This document shows, in pieces, positions 7,353 to 13,960 of a stretch of DNA of 17,689 bases. The stretch is from the NCBI GenBank assembly GCA_937998045.1, contig CALKVG010000046.1:1-17689 (forward strand), given 5' to 3'. The notes beneath the pieces were generated by a model that made no database searches, was not told the DNA's origin, and worked only from the letters and a program-made list of their open reading frames with translations. This DNA is from an uncultured Myxococcales bacterium (GTDB lineage: Bacteria > Myxococcota_A > Polyangia > Polyangiales > Polyangiaceae). The translations under genes and the position numbers were made by a program. Position 1 is the first letter of the stretch. Each line of letters begins with the position of its first letter.

Positions 7353-7720
7353 CCGACCGGACGGCGCTGGGTCGGAGGGCCGAGCTCGCCGTCGCGGATT
7401 ACCTCGTCGCCCACGGCTTCCGCGTCCTCGCGCGCAACCTGCGCGTGGGGTCGTACGAAATCGACGTCGTCGCGCGGCGCGGTCCGCTCGTCGTCGCCGT
7501 CGAGGTGCGCACCCGAGGCGCGCGGTCGTTCGAGCGCGCGCTCGAGAGCATCGGGCGCGCAAAGCAGCGTCGCATGCTCGCCGCGGCGGACCGCCTCTGG
7601 CGCGAACACTTCGCGAGCACGCCTGACGTCGACCGCCTGCGCATCGACGTGGCGGCCGTGACCTTCGAAGGCGGCGAAACGCGCGTGGAGTACGTCGAGT
7701 CGGCGCTTCAGGCTGGGTGA
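7349..7720 (+). CDS. yraN: YraN family (UPF0102) nuclease-like protein
   Basis: This 123-residue protein matches the usual length and pattern of the YraN/UPF0102 family, which has a restriction-endonuclease-like fold. The N-terminal Gly-Arg-Arg-Ala-Glu leads to Ala-Asp-Tyr-Leu and a Gly-Phe-Arg-Val-Leu-Ala-Arg-Asn-Leu-Arg segment. The putative metal-binding Glu37-Ile-Asp39 and Glu52-Val-Arg-Thr-Arg follow; the more usual family motif is Glu-Val-Lys. The cellular role of the family is poorly settled; links to DNA metabolism are inferred from the fold. The start is GTG 7349, overlapping the upstream stop by 4 bases. No independent ribosome binding site is strong, so translation is probably coupled to the lipoprotein gene. 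The gene ends 14 bases from the convergent HAMP gene. Confidence 0.9.
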   Translation: MTDRTALGRRAELAVADYLVAHGFRVLARNLRVGSYEIDVVARRGPLVVAVEVRTRGARSFERALESIGRAKQRRMLAAADRLWREHFASTPDVDRLRIDVAAVTFEGGETRVEYVESALQAG

Positions 7721-7733
7721 ACGGTCAGCCCTG
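7709..7733. terminator. Hairpin between convergent genes, possible bidirectional terminator
   Basis: CAGGCTG (7709-7715) can pair with CAGCCCTG (7726-7733) with one bulged base and a 10-base loop. It spans the YraN stop and the 14-base convergent gap. There is no T-tract, so intrinsic termination is uncertain. Confidence 0.35.
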
Positions 7734-7734
7734 C

Positions 7735-8466
7735 CTACGGTTCGATCGCCTGCTTCACTGCGTCCCGCACGCGCCCGACCGAAGCGACGGCGTCGTCGTT
7801 CTTTCCCTTCGCCAGCGCGCCCATTGCGAGCTCGAGCTCGTCGAGCTGACTCCGCTCGAACTTGCGCAGACCGGCCAGCATTTGCGTGAACGCATCGAAG
7901 AAGTCCTGAAGCTCGTCGCCCCTGCGCAGCCGCGCCTCGATGTGCAGGTTCCCCTCCCCCACTTGCCGGAGCAGTCGCTTCATCTTGAAGACGGGGCCGG
8001 CGACTTTGTGGGTGAAATAGATACCGAGTAGGCCAATCAAGACGACCATCAGCGCAAGGCCGCCGACCAGCGACCAGATCATCATTGTCTGCCCTCGGAT
8101 GAGCGCCGCCTGCTGATCGGAGACCGCGCGCTGCTGGTCGAGGATCGTCCGGTCGTGCTCGTCGGCCTCCTTGTTGAATTCCGCGAGGAGCTCGGGGCTG
8201 TCGGTGGCGAGGTCGCGGATGTTCATCCGGCTGACCTCGGAGACCTTCTTGCTCTCCTCGGCGACCTTGCGGCTCTCCTCCACCACCTTCGTGCTCTCGG
8301 CCACCATCTCCTGGGTCGTCGTGAAGAGGACCGAGCCCATCACGCCGCAGATGACGATCGCGACGAGGACGAGGAAGCCCGTGTATTTGAGCTGCAGGCG
8401 CGAATCGAGCAGGTAGTTTCGGACGCTGCGCTTGTAGGAGCCGGTCTGCTCGGGACTGTTCGGCAT
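7735..8466 (-). CDS. Two-TM HAMP-domain protein without output domain
   Basis: This is a 243-residue inner-membrane protein. TM1 is at about 28-49. An extracytoplasmic helical, probably coiled-coil, part (about 52-125) includes near-repeats of Val-Val/Ala-Glu-Glu-Ser-Arg/Lys-Lys. TM2 is at about 128-150 and a HAMP domain at about 147-200, with the typical Gly-Pro and Gly-Glu-Gly-Asn-Leu features. Only about 40 helical residues follow; there is no kinase, methyl-accepting or cyclase domain. HAMP normally relays signals across the membrane to an output domain, so this one may act on a separate partner or regulate by dimer contacts. ATG 8466 is preferred because GAGG precedes it by 8 bases. Longer starts (up to 8568) would run into the upstream gene. 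It lies 52 bases after the HEAT-repeat gene, probably in the same transcript. Confidence 0.85.
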   Translation of the reverse strand: MPNSPEQTGSYKRSVRNYLLDSRLQLKYTGFLVLVAIVICGVMGSVLFTTTQEMVAESTKVVEESRKVAEESKKVSEVSRMNIRDLATDSPELLAEFNKEADEHDRTILDQQRAVSDQQAALIRGQTMMIWSLVGGLALMVVLIGLLGIYFTHKVAGPVFKMKRLLRQVGEGNLHIEARLRRGDELQDFFDAFTQMLAGLRKFERSQLDELELAMGALAKGKNDDAVASVGRVRDAVKQAIEP

Positions 8467-8518
8467 GTTCGTCCTCGTTGGGTCTCGACCACCCTCCGGC
8501 ATAGCCGGAGACGTGCCG

Positions 8519-9403
8519 TTATCGAAAGTTCTGGGCGAAGAGTTCGGCCGCTCGCGCAGCCACGACACCGAGCAACTGATCCTCGGCGGAGCGATCGCCG
8601 GGACTCGTGCCGGGCAACGTGGCAGCGGCCGGGACCTCCCCGCGCAAGTCTCGGCCCGGATAAGAGAATACCGCGATTTTTACACGGACCCGCAGGTTGC
8701 CCTCGGAGTAGTCGAACTTCTCGACGCTGACGCTCAGGTAGTAGCCCTTAAGGTTGCGCCGGCCGACCTCCGCCTTGGCGCTGTCGGTCGATTCGCCCAC
8801 CGGCGCGAGCTGGTACTCCCCCAGCTCACCGAGCTTCGCGCGGATGGCGTCGCGGACGATCTTGTCGATGTCTCCGGTCGGCCGGGAGGTCGCGTTCGCG
8901 ATCGGTGAGACGGCCACGTAGTACTTCGCGCCGGCGACGTAGGGAGAACTTCCGCCGGCGCCGTTCCCGCCCTCTCCGCCCGCCGCTTCGCAGGCCTCGA
9001 TCGCCCGGTGGATCTGCAGCTTGACGGCGGAGTTGGACTCGACCGCGCGGCGCTTCCGGAGGCAGTCGGTCGCCGACGCGCGGGCGAGGCGCCGAAGGGC
9101 CACCGCGGCCGCTTGCCGCACGACCTCGCTCGGATCCCAGAGGCCCCCGCAGAGGGGTTGAACCGCGTCGTCGTCGTTGGTCGCTCCGAGCGCGAGCGCG
9201 GCGTTCGTGCGCACGCGGAAGTCGTCCACGTGGCCGGGAGCGGGAGGGTACTTCAGGCGCTCGGCGAGGAAGGCGACGCGCCCGTCGGCGAGCGCAGCGC
9301 CGGGCGACAGGACGGCCAGCGCCAGGCACGCAACAAGGAGCAGTCCGGCGATGCGACGGACACGGGAAAGGCGCCCTGCCGTCGGTCCGCATCGCTCCAC
9401 CAT
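8519..9403 (-). CDS. Exported HEAT-repeat protein with possible LpoB/TolB-N-like C-terminal part
   Basis: This is a 294-residue protein. The signal peptide is about residues 17-39 (Leu-Leu-Leu-Val-Ala-Cys core, cut near Ala-Leu-Ala). A first half (about 45-140) has two to three HEAT-like helical repeats: Val-Arg-Thr-Asn-Ala-Ala-Leu-Ala-Leu-Gly, then Val-Arg-Gln-Ala-Ala-Ala-Val-Ala-Leu-Arg. A Gly-rich linker follows (about 143-155). The second half (about 160-294) has alternating strand/helix character with an Asn-Ala-Thr-Ser-Arg segment and an Ile-Val-Arg-Asp-Ala-Ile helix. That half resembles in pattern the CsgG/LpoB/TolB-N type of periplasmic domain; this is a weak inference. ATG 9403 is the only nearby ATG that leaves a complete signal peptide, and its ribosome binding site is poor. 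It is followed by the HAMP gene, and a functional pair (periplasmic sensor-binding plus membrane relay) is possible. Confidence 0.8.
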   Translation of the reverse strand: MVERCGPTAGRLSRVRRIAGLLLVACLALAVLSPGAALADGRVAFLAERLKYPPAPGHVDDFRVRTNAALALGATNDDDAVQPLCGGLWDPSEVVRQAAAVALRRLARASATDCLRKRRAVESNSAVKLQIHRAIEACEAAGGEGGNGAGGSSPYVAGAKYYVAVSPIANATSRPTGDIDKIVRDAIRAKLGELGEYQLAPVGESTDSAKAEVGRRNLKGYYLSVSVEKFDYSEGNLRVRVKIAVFSYPGRDLRGEVPAAATLPGTSPGDRSAEDQLLGVVAARAAELFAQNFR

Positions 9404-9429
9404 CGAACGAACAAGCGTATCATGGCGGG

Positions 9430-11340
9430 GTGCCTGGTTTCTCAACGAGAACGGGCTTCGTGCGATGCGCCGCAACCGCGTGCGCCGCGGCGCTCACCTT
9501 GTGGCAGCCCGCGATGGCGAGGTCGCAGCCCGCGACGGCGGGCGGGACGCGCGTCCATGTCCGCGGGAGCGCGCGGCTCGACGTACATGCGGCGCGCTCG
9601 TCAGGGGAGCTCGTTCTCGCGGGCACAGCCGTGGACGACGCCGACCGGCCGATCGCGCGCGCGGCAGTTTCCCTCGGCCTGACGCGCAGTTCGACGGGGG
9701 CCGCCGTCCCGTTCAGCGATTCGCGCGACTTGTCCGGCGCCACGCCGGAGGCGTGCAGCGAGGGGTCCACGCGTCCCGTCCTCGAGCGCGCGGACTCGCT
9801 CGATCTGCCGACCGATGACGCGGGGCGCTTCTGTGTGCGCCTCGCGCTGGCGAGCGACCGCTACGTCGCGCACCTCGAGGCGCGCACCGCGAACCTCGCC
9901 GGAGGGCTCGTCGACGGCGCCGCCGTGGAGCTGCCGGTCGATCTCGCGCTCGAGCCGATCAGCCTCCGGTTCGACCCCGAGCGACCCGCCGTCTCGCTCG
10001 ACGAGCCCGCGACGACGATCCAGGTCGTCGCATCCGTCGAAGACGACGGCGTCACGTCGGCGGCTGCCGACCTCCTCGTCGTTCTCTCGAACGAAGCGGG
10101 GTCGACCCTCGGCACGGCCACGACCGACATCGCGGGTCGGGCGCGATTCACGGTGACCAGCGAGAGCCTCGGAGCGCCCGGACCGGGCGAGCTCCGCGCG
10201 TCGTTCGCCGGCAACGCGCAAGCCGGGCCGGCCTCGCGCTCGATGCGCATCCAGAAGAGCGTCACGGTCGACCTGAGAGCGCCCGATGCGGTCGACGGAC
10301 GACTCCCGGGGGGGGTTCCGGAGGACGGCATCGCCGTCCGGATCCTCGCGGCGGGCAGGTACGCAGGCTCACGCTCGAGAAACGCCCCGCCCGGCGGCGC
10401 GATCGAGGCTCGTCTCGACGACGGACGGACGATCGCCGGCGCTTCCTCGCTCGAGGGCGGCCAGGCGCGCGTCGTCGCGACGTTCTCGGTTCCGGCTGCG
10501 CCGTCGCCGAACGACGAGACGTTCGTGCGCTTCCGCTACGTCCCGGACACGCCATGGTTCGTCCCCGGCACGCCGCTTCGCCTCGCGCAGCCCGTGCGTA
10601 CGGCCGGACCGTGGTCGCGGCTTCCTCTTCTCCTGGCGGGCGCCCTCGTCCTCGGCTGGCTCGTCCTCGCGCGCGTCGCCCCGGTCGGACGAGGGCTCGC
10701 CCGCGCGAGCCGGCCGCAGCGAGGCCCGGCCGATCACGCAGCGCGCGCTCACCTCGAGCTCCTGCGGCCGAACGCGGAGGCCAGCGGCTGGTCCGGGCAG
10801 GTGGTCGACGCGCACGACAGCGCGGGCGTGGGCGGCGCCCGCGTAGCCGTCGAGCGGCGCGGATTCGAGCGCGTGATGACCGTGGCCCAGACGATCGCGG
10901 ACGCCGAAGGCAGATTTGCGCTCGAGGCGCACGAGATCGCGCCCGGCGACGAGCTCGTCGCCGAGGGTCCACTTCACGTGGCGCTGCGCCGTCCCGTTCC
11001 CCCTTCCGGTGAGCTTCGCGTCGCGCTGATCCTGCGGAGGCGCGCGATCGTCGAGCGGCTCGTTCGCTGGGCGCGGCGCCGTGGTAGGCCCTACGACACA
11101 CGGCCTGAACCCACGCCGGGTCAGGTGCGGCGAGCGGCTGCGTCCGAGTTCGCGATCGCCCGCTGGGCCGACGCGGTCGAGCGCGCGGCCTTCGCGGGCG
11201 CGCCCGTGGACCGCAACATGCAAGCGGAGGTCGATCGCCTCGCGCCGCCCGACGGCAACGAAGCCGCCGGCAACGGCGACGAACCGGGGCCAGCCGACCT
11301 GTCGCACCGTCGACCGGACCGGGAACGCACCCGACGTTGA
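9430..11340 (+). CDS. Membrane-anchored protein with Ig-like and carboxypeptidase-regulatory-like domains
   Basis: This is a 636-residue protein. An N-terminal signal sequence (about 10-29) is followed by several beta-rich Ig-like segments: about 55-75 and 110-165, a Big/invasin-like one at about 190-275, and one at about 277-390. A transmembrane helix lies at about 397-416. A positively charged stretch, a further carboxypeptidase-regulatory-like beta domain (about 440-545), and an Arg-rich, helical C-terminal tail follow. The large N-terminal part should be periplasmic and the rest cytoplasmic. GTG 9430 is taken as start; GTG 9460 is an equally possible start that still keeps the signal sequence. 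It begins only 26 bases from the divergent HEAT gene. A run of eight G lies inside the gene (10308-10315). Its function is unknown. It ends 58 bases before ftsY. Confidence 0.8.
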   Translation: MPGFSTRTGFVRCAATACAAALTLWQPAMARSQPATAGGTRVHVRGSARLDVHAARSSGELVLAGTAVDDADRPIARAAVSLGLTRSSTGAAVPFSDSRDLSGATPEACSEGSTRPVLERADSLDLPTDDAGRFCVRLALASDRYVAHLEARTANLAGGLVDGAAVELPVDLALEPISLRFDPERPAVSLDEPATTIQVVASVEDDGVTSAAADLLVVLSNEAGSTLGTATTDIAGRARFTVTSESLGAPGPGELRASFAGNAQAGPASRSMRIQKSVTVDLRAPDAVDGRLPGGVPEDGIAVRILAAGRYAGSRSRNAPPGGAIEARLDDGRTIAGASSLEGGQARVVATFSVPAAPSPNDETFVRFRYVPDTPWFVPGTPLRLAQPVRTAGPWSRLPLLLAGALVLGWLVLARVAPVGRGLARASRPQRGPADHAARAHLELLRPNAEASGWSGQVVDAHDSAGVGGARVAVERRGFERVMTVAQTIADAEGRFALEAHEIAPGDELVAEGPLHVALRRPVPPSGELRVALILRRRAIVERLVRWARRRGRPYDTRPEPTPGQVRRAAASEFAIARWADAVERAAFAGAPVDRNMQAEVDRLAPPDGNEAAGNGDEPGPADLSHRRPDRERTRR

Positions 11341-11366
11341 CGTCAGTCGGCCGGGGTCCCTATAGT
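11337..11366 (+). promoter_or_regulatory. Near-consensus promoter of ftsY
   Basis: TTGACG (11337-11342), an 18-base spacer and TATAGT (11361-11366) match a housekeeping sigma promoter at 5 of 6 bases each. The -35 overlaps the stop codon of the upstream gene. The start near 11373 gives a leader of about 26 bases with no clear Shine-Dalgarno sequence. Confidence 0.7.
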
Positions 11367-11398
11367 CGCGCGCCGCAGCGGCCACTCGCACCTCCCTC

Positions 11399-12640
11399 AT
11401 GACCACGACCATCGCCATCGTCATCGCAGCCGTCGTCGTCGCGTTGCTGCTGGTCGCGAGGCTCATGCGCGGGAAGGGCGGCGCGCAGCTCCAGGGGCCG
11501 TCGGCGCCGCAGCTGGAACGACCGGCGGGGCGCCCCGCGCCGAAGAGAGAGGAGGGCGCCCGGGCTCCCGAGGCGGAGCGCCCGCGCCCTGGGCCCAAGC
11601 CTCCCGGAGCACAGCCTGCCGAGGAGGTGCGGATTTCGCTCGAGCCCGAGGCCGTATCGGAGCCGCCCCGCGGCGCTGCGCCGGCCGCCCCGCCGGCGCC
11701 CCCGGAACGAAAAGACGTCGCCGGTCTGCGAAAGGGCCTGGCGGCGACCCGCGGGGGGTTCATTGCTCGTCTCACGTCGGTCTTTCAAGGCAAGAAGGAG
11801 ATTGACCCGGCCATCCTGGAGCAGGTGGAAGAAGTCATGCTCTCGAGCGACGTCGGGCCGAAGACGACGGCGACCATCCTGGTACGGCTGCGTGAGTCGC
11901 TCGCGCGCAACGAACTGCGCGACTCCGCCGCGGTCTGGTCGGCGCTGCGCGGGGAAGCGACGCGCATTCTCGGCATCGGAGGGGGTGCCCTCCGCGTGTC
12001 CGCCAAGCCGACGGTCGTCCTCCTCGTCGGCGTCAACGGCGTCGGAAAGACGACGACGATCGGCAAACTGGCAACTCGATATCACGCGGCAGGCAAGAAG
12101 GTGGTGCTCGCTGCCGGAGACACCTTCCGCGCCGCCGCGGTCCAGCAACTGGAAGTGTGGGGCAAGCGCGTCGGCGTCGAGGTCGTCAAGGGCAAGGAGG
12201 GAGCCGATCCCGGCGCGGTCGCGTTCGACGCGACGACCAAGGCCCGCGAGAGCGGCGCGGACTTGCTCCTCGTGGATACGGCCGGACGGCTGCACACGAA
12301 AGTTCCGCTGATGGACGAGATTAAGAAAGTTCGTAAGACGATCGCAAAAGCGATGGACGGAGCACCGCAAGAGACGCTCCTCGTGCTAGACGCGACTACT
12401 GGTCAGAATGCGCTCGCCCAGGCGAGCCTCTTCAAGGACGCGCTCGACTTGACCGGAATTGTTCTCACGAAACTCGACGGCACCGCCAAGGGCGGCGTCG
12501 TTCTCGGGATCTGCGACGAGCTGAAGGTTCCAGTTCGCTACATCGGCCTCGGAGAACGCGCGGACGATCTGCGCGAATTCCAGGCCGACGACTTCGTCGA
12601 AGCGCTGTTCGGGACGGAAGGGGAGGAGGCGGCTGCCTAG
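11399..12640 (+). CDS. ftsY: Signal recognition particle receptor FtsY
   Basis: This is the SRP GTPase receptor that delivers ribosome-nascent chain complexes to the Sec translocon at the inner membrane. The 413-residue protein has an N-terminal transmembrane anchor (about 4-21), a Pro/Ala/Glu-rich acidic linker (about 25-108), the N domain (about 110-195) and the G domain (about 204-403). The GTPase motifs are complete: GVNGVGKTTT (211-220), DTFRAAA (241-247), DTAGR (293-297), TKLD (357-360), and the closing Gly-Leu-Gly-Glu with Asp-Asp-Leu. A true transmembrane anchor, rather than the amphipathic/acidic A domain of E. coli, is common outside the enterobacteria. ATG 11399 has no evident ribosome binding site but a strong promoter directly upstream. 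Proteins in this window with signal peptides or TM helices are its potential clients. Confidence 0.97.
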   Translation: MTTTIAIVIAAVVVALLLVARLMRGKGGAQLQGPSAPQLERPAGRPAPKREEGARAPEAERPRPGPKPPGAQPAEEVRISLEPEAVSEPPRGAAPAAPPAPPERKDVAGLRKGLAATRGGFIARLTSVFQGKKEIDPAILEQVEEVMLSSDVGPKTTATILVRLRESLARNELRDSAAVWSALRGEATRILGIGGGALRVSAKPTVVLLVGVNGVGKTTTIGKLATRYHAAGKKVVLAAGDTFRAAAVQQLEVWGKRVGVEVVKGKEGADPGAVAFDATTKARESGADLLLVDTAGRLHTKVPLMDEIKKVRKTIAKAMDGAPQETLLVLDATTGQNALAQASLFKDALDLTGIVLTKLDGTAKGGVVLGICDELKVPVRYIGLGERADDLREFQADDFVEALFGTEGEEAAA

Positions 12641-12657
12641 CGCCCATCGAGGGCGAG

Positions 12658-12711
12658 GATGCTACGGCGTGAAAAGTTCGCACGCGGTACGCGCCAGCCG
12701 TATCGAGCATC
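12658..12711 (+). terminator. Structured element downstream of ftsY, possible terminator
   Basis: GATGCT-ACGGC (12658-12668) pairs with GCCGT and, after a 4-base bulge, AGCATC (12697-12701, 12706-12711). An inner CGCG-GTA-CGCG can form in the loop. It starts 17 bases after the ftsY stop. There is no T-run, so a factor-dependent or processing element is equally possible. Confidence 0.4.
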
Positions 12712-12752
12712 TAGAAAGCTCGGCTCATTAGTGGCAAGCATCGCGAATCCCG

Positions 12753-12781
12753 TTGCCCGAGCGAAATGGCGCTGATATAGT
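12753..12781 (+). promoter_or_regulatory. Promoter of the outer-membrane protein pair
   Basis: TTGCCC (12753-12758), a 17-base spacer and TATAGT (12776-12781). The 11 bases TATAGTCGCGC starting here are identical to those at the ftsY promoter. The start near 12788 leaves a leader of about 120 bases with a weak TGCTG/CAGCA hairpin. Confidence 0.65.
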
Positions 12782-12908
12782 CGCGCTCACTTTTGCTGTA
12801 GGCCTGATTCCCCAGCAGTTCTCACGGTTTAGGCGCGACGCGTCTTCTTCATGTCGGGCCGTTTCGGTCGGGTCGACAAAGCCTCGAAGGAATGCGGAAG
12901 GGGTAGCA

Positions 12909-13940
12909 ATGAAGCAGGCTCGCAGGTGGCTTCTACTCGCGGCGGCCCTCGTATTGGTGCCGCAAGCTGCGTATGCGCAGAAGAAGAAGCCCCCCAAAGG
13001 AGGCGGGACCCCCGCCCCTACAACGGCTCCCGCCGCAGGGGCGCCCGCTGCTCCGGCCGACGCCGATGCGGATCAACCGACGCCTGCGCCTGCGCAGGGC
13101 GGCGATCAAACTGGCGCCGCTCCGCCGGCCGCGGGCGAGACTCCGCCGGCCACCGGCGGGGTAGATATCTGCCAGATCACGCCGGACGCTCCGGAGTGCG
13201 CCACGGCAAAGACTCTCGGCGAAGAAGCGAAGAAGACGATTCACGCCGAGATCTACGCCGTCGAGCAGCAGTACGTGATCAAGGCTCAGCGCATCGAGAT
13301 TCAGCCGTATTTTGAATTCACGATGAACGACCAGTTCGTCTCCCACAACGGGCCCGGGCTGGCGCTGAACTACTACATTACGCAAGTTCTGGCGATCGGC
13401 CTGAATGGCAATTTCTATGAGGGGCTGAACCAGGACTCCGACTTCAATTTCCAGAACCGTCGTTCGGCGCGAATCGCGGTTCCGCTCAACGAGTACCAGG
13501 CGGGCGGCAACCTGAACTTCACCTACGTGCCGATGTACGGCAAGTTCGCCGGCTTCGGCGACTTCATCTTCAACTACGACGCGTATATCGACGGCGGGCC
13601 GGGACTCATTCGAACTCGCCCCATTCCGGTCATCGATCCCGACAACCGCAAGTTCGACTGGAACAACCTCATCGACTTCGACGTCGGCATCGGGCTGCGC
13701 GTCTTCTTCTCCCGCTGGCTCGCGGCCGTTCTCGAGGTGCGCGACATCATCTACTTCGACAAGATCGAGAACCTCCAGGTAGCGCAGGGCTCGACGAGCC
13801 TTCCGATCACCAGCACGCAAAACCCCCTCAACCCGAACACTTGGTACGACAGCAGCACCCACTTCACCAACAACGTGCAGTTGCAGGTTGGGCTTTCGAT
13901 ATTCCTGCCGACCTCTTTCGAGTACCGGTTGCCCAAGTGA
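12909..13940 (+). CDS. Outer-membrane beta-barrel protein with Pro/Ala-rich periplasmic linker
   Basis: This is a 343-residue protein. The signal peptide (about 1-24, ending Ala-Tyr-Ala) is followed by Gln-Lys-Lys-Lys and a Pro/Ala/Gly-rich linker (to about 78). A short segment with two cysteines comes next (about Cys82 and Cys90), then a beta-barrel (about 117-343). The barrel shows alternating hydrophobic strands, aromatic girdles and loop-rich stretches, ending in a strand with Phe-Glu-Tyr-Arg-Leu-Pro-Lys. The barrel pattern fits the outer-membrane beta-barrel domain repeatedly found in Myxococcales (NCBI model TIGR04565, from memory). ATG 12909 is selected by GGAAGGGG upstream and the signal peptide. 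The next gene encodes a second, related barrel 20 bases away. A pair of barrels is reminiscent of gltA-gltB of the M. xanthus gliding complex; this is inference. Transport specificity is unknown. Confidence 0.88.
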   Translation: MKQARRWLLLAAALVLVPQAAYAQKKKPPKGGGTPAPTTAPAAGAPAAPADADADQPTPAPAQGGDQTGAAPPAAGETPPATGGVDICQITPDAPECATAKTLGEEAKKTIHAEIYAVEQQYVIKAQRIEIQPYFEFTMNDQFVSHNGPGLALNYYITQVLAIGLNGNFYEGLNQDSDFNFQNRRSARIAVPLNEYQAGGNLNFTYVPMYGKFAGFGDFIFNYDAYIDGGPGLIRTRPIPVIDPDNRKFDWNNLIDFDVGIGLRVFFSRWLAAVLEVRDIIYFDKIENLQVAQGSTSLPITSTQNPLNPNTWYDSSTHFTNNVQLQVGLSIFLPTSFEYRLPK

Positions 13941-13960
13941 GAACGGAGACGAGGACGGCG

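Noticed and set aside
7735..8568. Longer start for the HAMP protein (8568)
   Set aside because: The extra 34 residues are unlike a membrane-protein N-terminus and overlap the upstream gene; ATG 8466 has a better ribosome binding site.
8519..9475. Longer start for the exported HEAT protein (9475)
   Set aside because: It would bury the signal peptide 40 or more residues in and overlap the divergent gene.
12757..12762. GCTCGG/CCGAGC inverted repeat (left arm 12718-12723) over the barrel promoter
   Set aside because: Arms are only 6 bp and 33 bases apart; chance is likely in such GC-rich DNA.
12753..12908. Upstream extension of the first barrel protein
   Set aside because: It would start inside the promoter and displace the signal peptide from the N-terminus.
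12933..13862. Minus-strand frame opposite the first barrel gene
   Set aside because: No export signal or domain, and a clear barrel with promoter and ribosome binding site lies on the other strand.
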